This document shows positions 52,801 to 60,514 of a stretch of DNA of 64,000 nt, piece by piece. Source of the stretch: Dasypus novemcinctus (taxonomy: Eukaryota; Chordata; Mammalia; Cingulata; Dasypodidae); NCBI RefSeq assembly GCF_030445035.2, contig NC_080677.1, positions 248,001 to 312,000 of the forward strand. Reading direction: 5' to 3'. The position numbers and the translations under genes were made by a program. Within the stretch, counting starts at the first letter, position 1. Each line of letters begins with the position of its first letter. The notes below the pieces were generated by a model. That model saw only the letters and a list, made by a program, of their open reading frames with translations, was not told where the DNA came from and searched no databases.

Positions 52801-55800
52801 GAATTTGAAGTTAAAAAAAAAAAAAAAAAAAAAAGGACTTTTTAGTCAAAGCCATATGAAATCTAATCCATGCTCCTTGACTTACTAGCTTTGTGATTTT
52901 GAATAAGTTAATTAACTACACTGTTATGGGTATAGTGGAATCAAGAGTGGTTTAATTAAAACAAAAAAAGCAGTTTGTATATGTGGCAGGGAAGGAGACT
53001 GCAGGCCACAAGGCTGGACGTGTGGGCTGAGGTGATTCTTGGGGTGGGGCTCTCCCTGCCGGACAAGAGCCAATCCTTGGGCAGTGCAGGGGTTGAGCAC
53101 CTGCCACCCACACACAAGGTCCTGCATTCAATCCCCAGGACCTCCTTAAAAAAACCAGAACAAAAGAGTCAGTACTGTATTCAGGAGATACCAGAGACAA
53201 GACCATAACCACAACTATAAGCTGGTTAAAAATTTACGACACAACTGATGATGAGTTGGGGATAACTGAATATGAAAAGTCTGCCCAGTCTGGATTCTAG
53301 CAACTCTTTCTGCTCCTTGAAGGCTTTCTCTCATTCAAAAGTTCCAAATGTGGGTAACACACAATTAATCTGGTACAAAACCATGCAAAATCTGCTCTCA
53401 GGCACTCACTGGTGTGTTCCTAACTCAGTGCTCAAACACCCCATGATTCCAAGTAGGGCCTTATTTCAGTCTGCTTGCTTTGCACTATAAATTTCATTTT
53501 CCGCTTCACATCTGATCTTACATATTGTACTGTGGTCACTTTATTAGTATTTAAGATTATTCTTACCTGCATTAACATGTAGTAAATTCCAGCCATACCA
53601 TGGGCTGCTCCAACATATTGCTTTCTGTGCCACTGATATAGTAGAGGACAGCGTTCACTTTTTCTCTCTTCCCTCGACAGAGTTTTACCTGATTCAATAA
53701 TAGCATGGACTACCTAAAGAAACAGGGACACTGTAAATGTAAAACACTTCCATGCGCCTTGCTTTAGCCGGATTAACACTAACAATAGGTGTTTATATAT
53801 AATTATATATTGATTGCTCAATCTAAAAATCATTAAGCAGTTAGTAGCTAACATAGGTATCTTTATTTGATAAATTAGTAAATGCAGGCAGAGGGAAATC
53901 AGAAGACAACCTCAGAATAGAAAAAGATACTAAGAAGCCTCATGAAGAAATCGAAAGATCTTCCTATAAGCAGTTTCTAGAACTAGAAAAACTGACTATA
54001 AGATGTTACTTTAGGGTATTCTACATTAAGACAAACTAGTCAAGGAACACTTAGTTGCTCAGTAGCTGCACTGCTTCCCCTACAGACTGCTCAGTCCCTC
54101 TCCCTGGAAAGGCTGGCAGGACCGGCTTGACGAGCGGCTGATGCAGTGAGGTGCGCTGAGGTGTGAAGGACTAGAAGACCACCATCCTGCCTGGTGTGAC
54201 TATGCAGCAGACACTATTTGTTTCCCCGTTTCGTTCTGTCTTTCATCCTCTTGGTAACAGTTCCTCTGAGCTTTAGGCATCTGGCCTCCCAGCTAGATGG
54301 CTGGATACAACCATTTGACCAGGTTCTGGCAATGGGGCGCAAGCAGAAGTGATGCAGGCAACTTTGAGGTCGCATCCTTAAAAAGGAAGTTGCTCCACTG
54401 GCTCCACCCGATCCATGGGCTGGGGCTGAAGGAGCTCTGGGCCTGAGATACCGACATGCCCCTAGGGGATGCAGGACGAGACGGAAGAACCAGGCCCTAG
54501 CCATACCCCGCTGGACCACCTACCTGTTCAGGCCACTCACAAAAGAGAGGCACTCTGTCTTTTTGAAGCTCCCGCTGTTTGGTTCCAGTAAAAACAGCTA
54601 ACCCAATACAGCCTGAAGAAAAGTATGGATTTAAACAAAGGGAAACAGGAGCTTTTTTTTTAAATCTTTTTTTAGATTCTTTTAAAAAATTAATCCTACC
54701 TAGCAGCAGAGTCCAGCCACTCATATACCTATGGTATCAGACAGGTTCAAACAGTAAACCTGGGAGATGGCCGGGGAGGCTAGGGGGTGGGCAAGCCCAC
54801 AGTACCTCTTTAATAGTTGACTCGCTCACGGTGCCTGGCCCAATCTCCGTGTTCAGGTAGAGTAAAGCGTACAGGTAACCTGCCCGTCCGTAGAGCAGCT
54901 CATCGGGAAGTTCTGAATCTCGGCACACAACGGCTCTCTGGAGCTGCATTAGTCTAACCAATAAGAAAAAACTTGTTTTCCTGGAGAATGCCTAAAACAC
55001 CGCTCCTTGAAACAGTAAGTAACTTAGTCCCTTTAGGAATTACCTGTTACTTATGTTTAATTTAAGACCCATGCTTTCAATAAAATACACATAAGAAATA
55101 AAATAAAAACTGCCTCCCACTTCTTCCTCTCTCAGGTGTCAAAATTAAGAATAAAACATCTTTGCATCAAAATTTCTACCTTTATATCTGTTCTAAGCCC
55201 TGTAAGAGAAGACATTCTACTTCGAAATTCAGAATTAGGAGAAAGTAGATTAAAATCTAAATAAAAATGCTTCTAAAATGGAGCCAACATTTGGGAATTC
55301 ACAAGTCATTCTGCCTTTCAACAAACATCAACTGACTAGCATGTACCAGATAATCTACCAGAATCTGGGAGTAAGCCTTGATTTTTGCTTTTTCAAGGAG
55401 TATAAAACTATAGGAGCAATAAATGTTAATATGCCTTAATGTTTCATAATTAGCATATCTAATCATTTACTTAAAGGTTGAGCCTAAGATTAATATTATG
55501 GTGGGTGTAAGGCATTTAAGCTAATTTTCATGCACTCAAGGCAAGCAAGCAGAATTTACTTTTAGTAAAAATGGGGAAAAAAAGTAATTCAAAGAAACAT
55601 GTTTATTTCCACAAAAAAATAAGACAAACACATGGATGGATAAAAAGGAAGCCCTACCATTATGCTCAAGATTCATATACAAACCTCTTTACATCTTGCA
55701 GAGACCTGCTTGCAACAGTGGATGAATTAAAAATAATTTCCTTTTTGAATATCTTTCGATAGCAAAAGTTCCAGCTGAGAATTGGGAAAAAATATTTCTG

Positions 55801-58800
55801 GTTCCAAAAACTCATTGGGTATACACGGGAAGATTACAACCAAGGTAACTTATGAAATTGTAATATTTTTGCAGCAATGGCAAAGAAGATATTATATAAA
55901 TCCTGAGGGACAAGAATAGCAGGGTATAAAGAGGAATGGGATTTTTCCCTTTTGGGGTAATAAAAATGTTCTAAAATTGACTGAGGTGATGATGGTGCAA
56001 ATCTGTGATGAAAATGAGATCCACTGAGCATACGTAAACTCTGAATGGACTATACAAAGCATGGGCTTTATAACACGGGGAATCCGGCAGTGGAAGATGG
56101 GCTGTGGTTAACAGGACAAATATGAGGGGCTTTCTCATGAACAATAACAAACGTGTAATACAAATAAGGATGTTACTAACAGGTGTGTGTGGGAAAATAC
56201 ATAAATGCAAGATACTGGCTATAGTTAGTAGTAATACTTTGATGATGTTCTTTAATAGTTTATAAAAAAAATTTCAGAACAATGCAAAGTGTTTGTGGTG
56301 GGGTGATGTATGGAGCCCTATATGATGATATGCATGTTTGTTTTGTAAGTTCACAACTTATACTATCTGCTTACTGTTTACATATGTTCACATATGAATG
56401 ATGTAATTCAACTAATTTTTTAAAAATATTTATTTATTATTATTATTTTTAATTACATTAAAAAAATATATGAGGTCCCATTCAACCCCACCGCCCCCGC
56501 CCCCCACTCCCCCCACAGCAACACTCTCTCCCATCATCGTGATACATCCATTGCACCTGGTAAGTTCATCTCTGAGCATCACTGCACCCCATAGTCAATG
56601 GTCCACATCATAGCCCAGACTACTAATTTTTTTTTAATGGAAAAAACCTACTTGGCGATGCACTCCTGGGCCTCTGAGTCGCTCCTGAGCTTGTGATACA
56701 CCACCGCTCCGACGGCAAGGGGCCCCGCGTCCCCGCAGAGGAAGGTGACCCTGCGGCCGTTCAGGTTCCTGAGCGTTCTCTTCACGTAGTCCAGGGAGCG
56801 GAGCAGGTAGGTCTGGTCGCCCGTGACCCGGTGCAGCTGCAGGTACAGCAGGGCTATGCCTGGCACGATGCCCCACCCCGAAGAAAAGCGTTATTGCCTT
56901 TCCTTTTTACCATCACAACATTATCTTACGATTATGTGAAAAGCCTTCTGGCAAACCCTAGGTTTCCAAAGGAGCAACATAAAAAAAAAATACCATATAT
57001 TTCTTAAAAATGAAAAAAACTAAGAATTCGGGGTGAAAAAAACTTGAAACAAGTTTAAACACATTTTCTTGCTAAATGTTCTGGCACAGTGACTCAATAC
57101 CTCTTAGACTATAGAAGACATACCACCTCCTATTCATTCCTATTGAGTTTCCATTCATTGCAAGTTTGTATTCATTCTCCTTGTATCTTAAGCTAACTCA
57201 GATCCTTTTTTCTTTACTTCTCACATAATCAACTCCTCCTAGCTTATAACAAATTAAATGATTACCTTCCTGGACTTATATCCTCTTCTTCCTAATTTTA
57301 CTATTTCTCATAATTTCTCAGTTTTCTTTAGTGACTAACCACCCACTTGACCAAATAACCGGTCAGCCAGACACTGACTAGCCACATGATACAGGACAAT
57401 GTAACAAATAGAGGGTACAGTTTGTCACCTATTCTCTTTTTCTACTTTAGATTAAAGAACAGACCCAGATCTCTACATGAACTAGAGAGGGATCTTCGTT
57501 AGAAAATCTTTGGAGAATGACATATATGCCTTCTTCAAGGGGCACAGTCTTACTCATGGGCCCAAGAAGTCAGCTAAGAAAAAAAATTTATATCAAAAAA
57601 TTGATATAAAAGTATTTGTATATATTTAATAAAGTATATTGTAGGTAAATGAGATTGTATAAAGAACAAAATTTTAAAAAATGTTTGAGGTGAAGTTCTC
57701 CAATATTCTGGTCTCTATCTAATATTCTGCCCTCACTTTTACTATTTTTCATTTTGCCTCAATTTCTCTAAATAACTAGCTGCTGCTTTTTCCTTCTCCA
57801 TCTCTCCTATTTAAAGGATTCTACTTGTCTTTGAAATTAGCCCTTAATACCTGTTTTTTGTTTTTGTTTTTGAGAAGATGTTCTTTTATCATTATATCCA
57901 TTCTTTTAAAGATGGTAAGTTAAAGAGATCTAAAGGCAGCATATTTGAAAGCTCTGGGGGTGGGGGGTATCCTTCAATATAAATTACTTATCATCCCCTT
58001 GAGTACACAGTTTCTGTATTCAAAATTTTCAATTATAAATAGGAAACAGCTAAAAGTTAAATATTCATAAATTTCAAACATAATAATCACTACAAAAGGT
58101 TTACAAATAATACTACCTGATTCAGAAAATTCCTGAAAATTAGGATGCTGATCTGGTTAAACTGTAAACCTAAAACCTGTAACTACATCTATCTAATGCA
58201 TTTTAAAGTAAATGACAACATGTAAAAAAAAAGGGGGGGGGGGCATCAAGACATTCTACACTTGAATATGTCATAGTATTATCATAACCAACAAAGTTAA
58301 TAATTACAGGTATCGCCCACTCATCAGCATGAATTATTTTCCAGGAAATTAGATATTCTTTGCCTTTGTCTATATTAAATGGGACTCTATTTCTCATTAC
58401 TTTAAGTGGGAAAATTATAATGCATTACATACATTTCACCTCAAAACCACAGGTCAATTTCCTAAACTACAGTCATAGAATCCATCTATCAGGGTTGGAA
58501 AGGTACGAGGTCTAACAATGGCTTCTAGTTTGCCAAACAATAAAGCTGCAAACTAACGGCTGCCTTGTATGCAGTAACATCCCCTTTTTTGTGGTTACTG
58601 CTTTCCTTGCTTGCTTTGCTTCATTTTCCACAATCTGAGCACTTTAACTTTTGGGGGGCTTATTTACAACACTAGGCAAACAATGACGGCCAAAAACAAT
58701 GGAGCTGTAGAGACATATTCATGCAAGGGTGGAAACGAGGAGAAAGGTTCCTTGAGTCTGATGGTGGAGGCTTGCATGGCTCTACCACCTGAAACAAGCA

Positions 58801-60514
58801 TCTGCTTTCTTTCAACTGATGCCCTTCTCAAAACATCTACACTGGGTGCTGATGTTTCTCCAAGTGTTTTTACGTATAATCAAAGATTTTCCTGCATATC
58901 ATTTTATTAAAAATATTGCATTAAGATTCATATAATCACCACCTGAAAAACGTTGTGCTGAGAGAAATAATTGTTTGTGGATCAGTTTTTCCGGTATTAA
59001 AAATCAAGAGGGAAGCTACTGGGAAAATGTTAATCAAGGAGACATAACTAGGGAAATGGACTTTGGCCCAGTGGTTAGGGCGTCCGTCTACCACATGGGA
59101 GGTCCGCGGTTCAAACCCCGGGCCTCCTCAACCCGTGTGGAGCTGGCCATGCGCAGTGCTGATGCGCGCAAGGAGTGCCGTGCCACGCAAGGGTGTCCCC
59201 CGCGTGGGGGAGCCCCACGCGCAAGGAGTGCGCCCGTGAGGAAAGCCGCCCAGCGTGAAAAGAAAGAGCAGCCTGCCCAGGAATGGCGCCGCCCACACTT
59301 CCCGTGCCGCTGACGACAACAGAAGCGGACAAAGAAACAAGATGCAGCAAATAGACACCAAGAAAAGACAACCAGGGGAGGGGGGGAAATTAAATAAATA
59401 AAATAAATCTTTAAAAAAAAAAAAAAAAAGGAGACATAACTACCACCTTTCTTAATACCCAGTCCAAATTCATATTTCCTCAACTGTCCAAAAATATTTT
59501 CTTTAGCTGTGTGGTCCAAACCAGAATTCAGTGTGCTCCTAGTTGTTTATCCCCTAAGATTTTTTTTCTTTTAGAACTGTCCTTTTTCCTCATGATACTG
59601 TAGAGACCATGCTAACCGTCCTAGAAAATGTTCACTTCCAGACTGCATTAGGAGATAACAGAATATTTGCGTATCCCACCACTAGAGAGGCTACAATGGA
59701 TTCCTTGATTAGGGTGGTGACATCCTGATAGCTCCAGGGGAAGGCCAGGTTCATCCCTTCTATGAATAGAGAGCAATCTGTATGGCATTATTGGAATGTG
59801 AGTTTGCATCCACTTTACCTAATGGTTTTCCTACTTACTAAGTGATAATTCTTGTCTGCATCGATACTTTCACTAGAGGCTGAGAACAATCTTTTTTTTT
59901 AAGGCGGTACTAGGGATTGAACCCGGGACCTTGTACGTGCAAAGCAGGCGCTCAACCACTGAGCTACACCTATACCCACTTCCCACAAAATAATCATTTT
60001 TGAAGAAAATCATTCTTTCTGCATTAATTAGCAGACTTCCAATTTGATGGTTTCAGTTTGTTTTCCGTTTTAGGGATTGCTTCATAAAAATTAAAAATGG
60101 GTATGAGCCGAAAGTCAAAGCTACATGTAGAGAAGCCTTGCTTCCATACTGCTCTTTTTCCGTTTCCCCAGGACTACAGACAATACTGCATATTTAGTAG
60201 TATATTCTCAAGTTCAAACTTCACGCAGAAAACATTTCTTCAAAAATTAAATTTCAAAGTATCAACAAAGACACAGTTTAAGACTTTCTTTGAAAGTATG
60301 AATACTGTACTATTTTAAAAGAAAACTTTAAAGGCAGTTCTTCTCTGCAGTAACCCAAGAAGGCAACACACCAGTTCCTTATGACCCATTTCTCACCTGT
60401 CCAGCCAGTGTAAGCAGAGCAGTCATGTGGATCAGCTGTTTTCAGCCCTTCTTCCATCTGCTGTAGAAGGTCTTTGATTTTGGTCTGTACCCGCCTTGTA
60501 AAACTAGGAATGAT
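25703..60514 (-). CDS. LANCL2: LANCL2, partial spliced coding region (exons 2-9; exon 1 outside window)
   Basis: The coding region is the complement of the join 25703-25818, 28751-28823, 32856-33032, 48311-48493, 53567-53713, 54806-54953, 56652-56859 and 60397-60514. That is 1170 nt, or 389 residues plus stop. Every junction is GT/AG and the phases chain without a break. The product is a LanC-like protein with the double alpha-barrel fold of lantibiotic cyclases. From the literature, mammalian LanCL proteins add glutathione to dehydroalanine and dehydrobutyrine residues in proteins. LANCL2 is also reported to bind abscisic acid and to act in Akt signalling, and it reaches membranes through an N-terminal myristoyl group that would be encoded in the missing exon 1. 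The zinc ligands are seen in exon 6 (WCHGAPG) and exon 7 (ICHGTAG). No frame is broken, so the gene should be functional. LANCL1 and LANCL3 are less likely because the sequence matches LANCL2 as I recall it almost residue for residue. The convergent VOPP1 neighbour also fits. Confidence 0.97.
26360..26760 (-). repeat. Old L1M 3' region, antisense (LANCL2 intron 8)
   Basis: The phrase order 'ttcataaaaatggaattgca', 'tgttgtgtctggctgctttg' is the antisense of a common L1M 3' region. It is oriented in the same direction as LANCL2. Confidence 0.6.
27270..27785 (+). repeat. L1 ORF2 reverse-transcriptase fragment
   Basis: The degraded frames and phrases ('ataggcctatatccttcatg', 'ggatttataccaaggatgca') follow the L1 RT domain between fingers and palm. 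Many stops. Confidence 0.75.
28430..28660 (-). repeat. Copy 1 of a poly(A) retroposon family shared with the 36254-37133 insertion
   Basis: In reverse complement it matches the 3' part of that element: an A-rich end, a G-rich 'ggggtgaggggggtag' stretch, then sequence about 'catggattatagttcac'. It ends about 90 bp from LANCL2 exon 8. Confidence 0.65.
28751..28823 (-). CDS. LANCL2: LANCL2 exon 8 (short)
   Basis: A 73-nt exon, entering in phase 0 and leaving in phase 1. It was found by searching for the expected continuation after exon 7. The acceptor is ctctccccag and the donor is TTTGAAG then gtaaga. It encodes [20 protein letters not shown], then SLFE and the first base of a glycine codon. 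This is the start of the last LanC repeat. The human protein has [11 protein letters not shown] here. It sits between a retroposon copy (28430-28660) and an antisense L1 tail (28855-29545), yet is fully preserved. Confidence 0.96.
28855..29545 (-). repeat. Old L1M 3' region, antisense (LANCL2 intron 7)
   Basis: The order 'actgtggtaagatatataca', 'cttccttgtcc'-like block, 'tgaacgatatcccatcctac', 'tgggtatatccccagaggtg' is the antisense of a widespread L1M end. It begins about 30 bp upstream of exon 8's acceptor. Confidence 0.75.
29595..29730 (+). repeat. MIR fragment
   Basis: MIR-like order 'gagctggctctgggcttgaa', 'cacctgttcctcatctctaa'. Confidence 0.55.
30301..30690 (+). repeat. MLT1-like MaLR LTR
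   Basis: It starts TGTTATCATGGACTG, contains 'gtaaataggatctgaaa', and ends with 'ttctgttgtttaagtcaact' and 'ggtatttgttccaggagccc', which is classic MLT1 order. It is antisense to LANCL2. Confidence 0.8.
30935..31085. mobile_element. MER5-like hAT-Charlie MITE
   Basis: The blocks 'attaaaatcacctgggagct', 'tttaattggcttagggtggg' and 'ttttcaagctccccagggtg' match the MER5 core as remembered. Confidence 0.75.
32856..33032 (-). CDS. LANCL2: LANCL2 exon 7 (Cys-His zinc-ligand motif)
   Basis: A 177-nt exon of 59 codons, phase 0 at both ends. The acceptor is tgtttttctgttgctcag and the donor is TGCAAG then gtgagg. It encodes [20 protein letters not shown], then [20 protein letters not shown] and [19 protein letters not shown]. 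The ICHGTAGNG motif contains the adjacent Cys-His pair that completes the zinc site of LanC-like enzymes, so the catalytic centre is intact. The frame stays open into the intron (VRTPSPG...), which is not part of the gene. Confidence 0.97.
34165..34325 (+). repeat. MIR fragment
   Basis: MIR-like order 'gagggacctggagtcagggc', 'actgctaactgtgtgtcctg', 'ctgttttctcatgctacaaa'. Confidence 0.65.
34490..36253 (+). mobile_element. L1 element: 5' UTR and ORF1 (antisense to LANCL2, intron 6)
   Basis: A GC-richer 5' region (34490-35290) contains two related ~150-bp segments about 404 bp apart. It is followed by an ORF1-like coding stretch. The best remaining frame (about 35425-35750) reads [20 protein letters not shown] and later [20 protein letters not shown], a charged coiled-coil typical of L1 ORF1p, and ends at a premature stop near 35748. 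Later fragments ([12 protein letters not shown] near 36220) mark the ORF1 end region. ORF1 is broken, so the element is dead. Confidence 0.85.
36254..37133 (+). mobile_element. 880-bp nested poly(A) retroposon with 14-bp target duplication
   Basis: The insertion interrupts the L1 after 'ttcaaaaatgagggtga'. The 14-bp aaaaatgagggtga is present at 36240-36253 and again, perfectly, at 37134-37147, where L1 sequence resumes. The 3' end is an A-rich tail with aataaaa units. A G-rich run lies at about 36990-37020. It is mobilised in the L1 manner but is not a DAS SINE. Partial relatives lie at 28430-28660, 52040-52345 and 56410-56635. It has no long open frame (largest 130 aa). Confidence 0.88.
37134..39412 (+). 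mobile_element. L1 continued: ORF2 C-terminal part and 3' UTR with two tandem ~240-bp units
   Basis: L1 resumes at 37134. ORF2 C-terminal sequence ('tcacatctatggtcaagtga', then 'acaaatggtgctgagagaac') is interrupted by an LTR fragment at 37811-38105. ORF2 ends near 38340. The 3' UTR holds two tandem related units, each beginning near 'agggtgggtt(a/g)ggggaaaa' (38911 and 39161). It ends in an A-rich tail near 39400. Most of ORF2 is missing between ORF1 and the C-terminus, so there is an internal deletion. Confidence 0.8.
37811..38105 (-). repeat. LTR fragment of the 7531-8152 family, LANCL2-sense, with intact AATAAA
   Basis: In reverse complement it carries 'ctaccccaaataaatagcc' and matches the 3' half of the solo LTR at 7531-8152. 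The AATAAA reads on the minus strand at 37836-37831. It is inserted in L1 ORF2 and truncated. Confidence 0.8.
41792..42212 (+). repeat. DAS-III-like SINE, full length
   Basis: The head 'ggcccagtggtgagggca', B box 'ggttcaagccccgggcctcc', long body, and 'aaataaatcttt' tail are present. The duplication aagaatgaaa occurs at 41782-41791 and 42213-42222. Confidence 0.92.
42223..42597 (+). repeat. Two-unit short DAS-type SINE inserted beside the previous one
   Basis: Heads occur near 42230 ('ggtgtggctcaagcagttga') and 42415 ('gatgtggctcattcagttga'), with tail to 42597. A third copy of aagaatgaaa(g) follows at 42598-42608, so the element sits between two copies of the same target sequence. Confidence 0.88.
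44019..44404 (+). repeat. DAS-III-like SINE, full length, with target duplication
   Basis: The flanks aagatatccatac at 44006-44018 and 44405-44417 are identical (13 bp). It has a standard head and body, with a deletion of about 20 bp near 44218. Confidence 0.94.
45256..48229. other. LANCL2 intron 6, unique-looking stretch
   Basis: No exon, SINE or clear LINE was recognised over almost 3 kb. The segment 47520-47830 is GC-richer and might be an old LTR fragment. Confidence 0.4.
48311..48493 (-). CDS. LANCL2: LANCL2 exon 6 (first zinc-ligand motif)
   Basis: A 183-nt exon of 61 codons, phase 0 at both ends. The acceptor is ctttctgtttctttaaag and the donor is TACAAG then gtcagt. It encodes [20 protein letters not shown], then [20 protein letters not shown] and [21 protein letters not shown]. 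The WCHGAPG motif carries the first cysteine zinc ligand of the LanC active site, and the exon supplies part of the glutathione-binding cavity. Differences from human that I recall are minor (K to N in PAAN, V to I/A changes). It is preceded by a 5.1-kb intron and followed by the largest intron in the window (15.3 kb), which is packed with L1 sequence. Confidence 0.97.
48590..49175 (-). repeat. LTR of the 7531-8152 family, truncated at its 3' end
   Basis: In reverse complement it begins TATAGCAGTTTGAT and runs through 'gtgagggaagtaacttatgc', where it stops before the polyadenylation region. It lies in LANCL2 intron 5, starting about 97 bp upstream of exon 6's acceptor, in the gene's sense direction. 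Confidence 0.8.
49176..49703 (+). repeat. L1 ORF2 end and 3' UTR
   Basis: It begins 'cattgttcacaatcgctaaa' (L1 ORF2 C-terminus) and continues through 'atggaatattaatcagtcat' to 3' UTR-like sequence akin to 38590-38900. Confidence 0.8.
49704..50016 (-). repeat. DAS-III-like SINE, tail-less
   Basis: In reverse it starts with 'acttggcccagtggttaggg' near 50010 and stops in the body near 49704, lacking the usual A/T tail. Confidence 0.88.
50017..51090. other. LANCL2 intron 5, unassigned
   Basis: A 173-aa open frame at 50268-50789 has no domain or splice support and is probably chance. Some phrases look like an old repeat but could not be placed. Confidence 0.4.
51096..52012 (-). mobile_element. 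Solo LTR of the 7531-8152 family, split by a SINE
   Basis: In reverse complement it starts TGTAGCATTTTGAT and ends GACTAATATA. The flanks cagtg (51091-51095) and cagcg (52013-52017) match at 4 of 5 bases. A DAS SINE at 51501-51912 interrupts it. The LTR polyadenylation hexamer is mutated here (AATCAA). Confidence 0.82.
51501..51912 (-). repeat. DAS-III-like SINE with 14-bp target duplication, nested in LTR
   Basis: aaagccccaatcat at 51487-51500 and 51913-51926 flanks it. In reverse it has a standard head, body and 'aaataaataaatctt' tail. Confidence 0.94.
52040..52345 (+). repeat. Copy of the nested-retroposon family (3' part)
   Basis: Blocks 'tttgggacttggagttgtcc' and 'acccactgaatggactggga' align with 36790-36900. 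A G-rich stretch and an A-rich end near 52340 follow, as in the 880-bp element. Confidence 0.75.
52811..52834 (+). repeat. Poly(A) run
   Basis: About 22 A residues in a row with no recognisable retroposon in front of it. Confidence 0.8.
53030..53160 (+). repeat. Short DAS-type SINE
   Basis: 'gcaggggttgagcacctgcc' followed by the B box 'gcattcaatccccaggacct' and an A-rich end. Confidence 0.75.
53567..53713 (-). CDS. LANCL2: LANCL2 exon 5
   Basis: A 147-nt exon of exactly 49 codons, phase 0 at both ends. The acceptor has a good pyrimidine tract (tgtccctgtttctttag). The donor is the strong ATGCAG then gtaaga. It encodes [20 protein letters not shown], then [19 protein letters not shown] and [10 protein letters not shown]. 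The [13 protein letters not shown] stretch is a hallmark LanC repeat motif lining the central cavity. Exons 4 and 5 are separated by only 1.1 kb. Confidence 0.96.
53714..54805 (-). other. LANCL2: LANCL2 intron 4
   Basis: No repeat is clearly recognised, though 54150-54420 reads like an old, unplaced interspersed element. A run of T at 54651-54675 lies inside the intron. Confidence 0.5.
54806..54953 (-). CDS. LANCL2: LANCL2 exon 4
   Basis: A 148-nt exon, entering in phase 2 and leaving in phase 0. The acceptor is tcttattggttag and the donor is AAAGAG then gtactg. The first base completes the lysine begun in exon 3, followed by [20 protein letters not shown] and [20 protein letters not shown], then TVSESTIKE. 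The [16 protein letters not shown] segment is the second conserved LanC repeat turn (GRAG-Y-AL). The open frame runs past the donor into intron sequence for about 20 codons (VLWACPPP...), so the exon end rests on the splice site and on homology, not on a stop codon. Confidence 0.96.
55740..56405 (+). repeat. L1 3' UTR fragment
   Basis: It matches 38540-39390 in order: 'ggtgatgatggtgcaaatct', 'gggaaaatacataaatgcaa', 'ttcagaacaatgcaaagtgt'. It has only one of the ~240-bp terminal units. Confidence 0.75.
56410..56635 (-). repeat. Antisense copy of the nested-retroposon family, abutting LANCL2 exon 3
   Basis: In reverse complement it has the 'gtgatgctcagagatgaact' block, a G-rich 'ggggggagtggggggcgg' run and an A/T-rich end. 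It stops about 16 bp from the exon 3 donor. Confidence 0.75.
56652..56859 (-). CDS. LANCL2: LANCL2 exon 3
   Basis: A 208-nt exon, entering in phase 1 and leaving in phase 2. It completes the split glycine (G plus GC) and then reads [19 protein letters not shown]. It continues through [19 protein letters not shown] and [18 protein letters not shown] to QECIA plus two bases of the next lysine. It covers the first LanC-type repeat, whose [14 protein letters not shown] stretch is the family's conserved Gly-rich turn. The donor is gccaa then gtaggt. The acceptor (catcgtgccag) has an unusually poor pyrimidine tract in its last 20 bases; the nearest pyrimidine run is about 30 bases upstream. GC content is much higher than in the surrounding intron. 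Intron 2 is about 3.5 kb. Confidence 0.96.
56960..59035 (-). other. LANCL2: LANCL2 intron 2, part
   Basis: AT-rich, largely unique-looking. A G run at 58233-58242 is the only simple-sequence feature. No exon is seen. Confidence 0.5.
59051..59427 (+). repeat. DAS-III-like SINE with 15-bp target duplication
   Basis: aaggagacataacta is repeated at 59036-59050 and 59428-59442 with no mismatch. The element is well preserved with a long poly(A), and is likely among the younger copies here. Confidence 0.95.
59900..59990 (-). repeat. tRNA-Ala-like short SINE (near-progenitor form)
   Basis: In reverse complement it carries A-box 'tagctcagtggttgagcg', anticodon loop 'ctttgcac' (TGC, alanine) and B-box 'ggttcaatccc', followed by a run of nine A. 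It is far closer to a tRNA-Ala than the other heads in the window. The acceptor stem no longer pairs, so it is a retroposed copy, not a tRNA gene. Confidence 0.75.
60397..60514 (-). CDS. LANCL2: LANCL2 exon 2
   Basis: This is the most 5' LANCL2 exon in the window: 118 nt, entering in phase 0 and leaving in phase 1. The acceptor reads ttcggctttcag before ATC ATT. The donor reads ACAG then gtgaga. It encodes [19 protein letters not shown] and continues through [20 protein letters not shown] to the first base of a split glycine codon. In the protein this is the helical segment leading into the first barrel repeat, ending in the TGWTG loop typical of LanC proteins. The first residues (IIPSFTRR) differ somewhat from the human IIHNFIRR that I recall; the rest is nearly identical. 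The window upstream (60515-64000) is AT-rich and contains no GC-rich first coding exon, so exon 1 must lie further right. Confidence 0.96.

Noticed and set aside
59900..59990. Functional tRNA-Ala gene
   Set aside because: The acceptor stem does not pair and a poly(A) run follows, as in a retroposed SINE.
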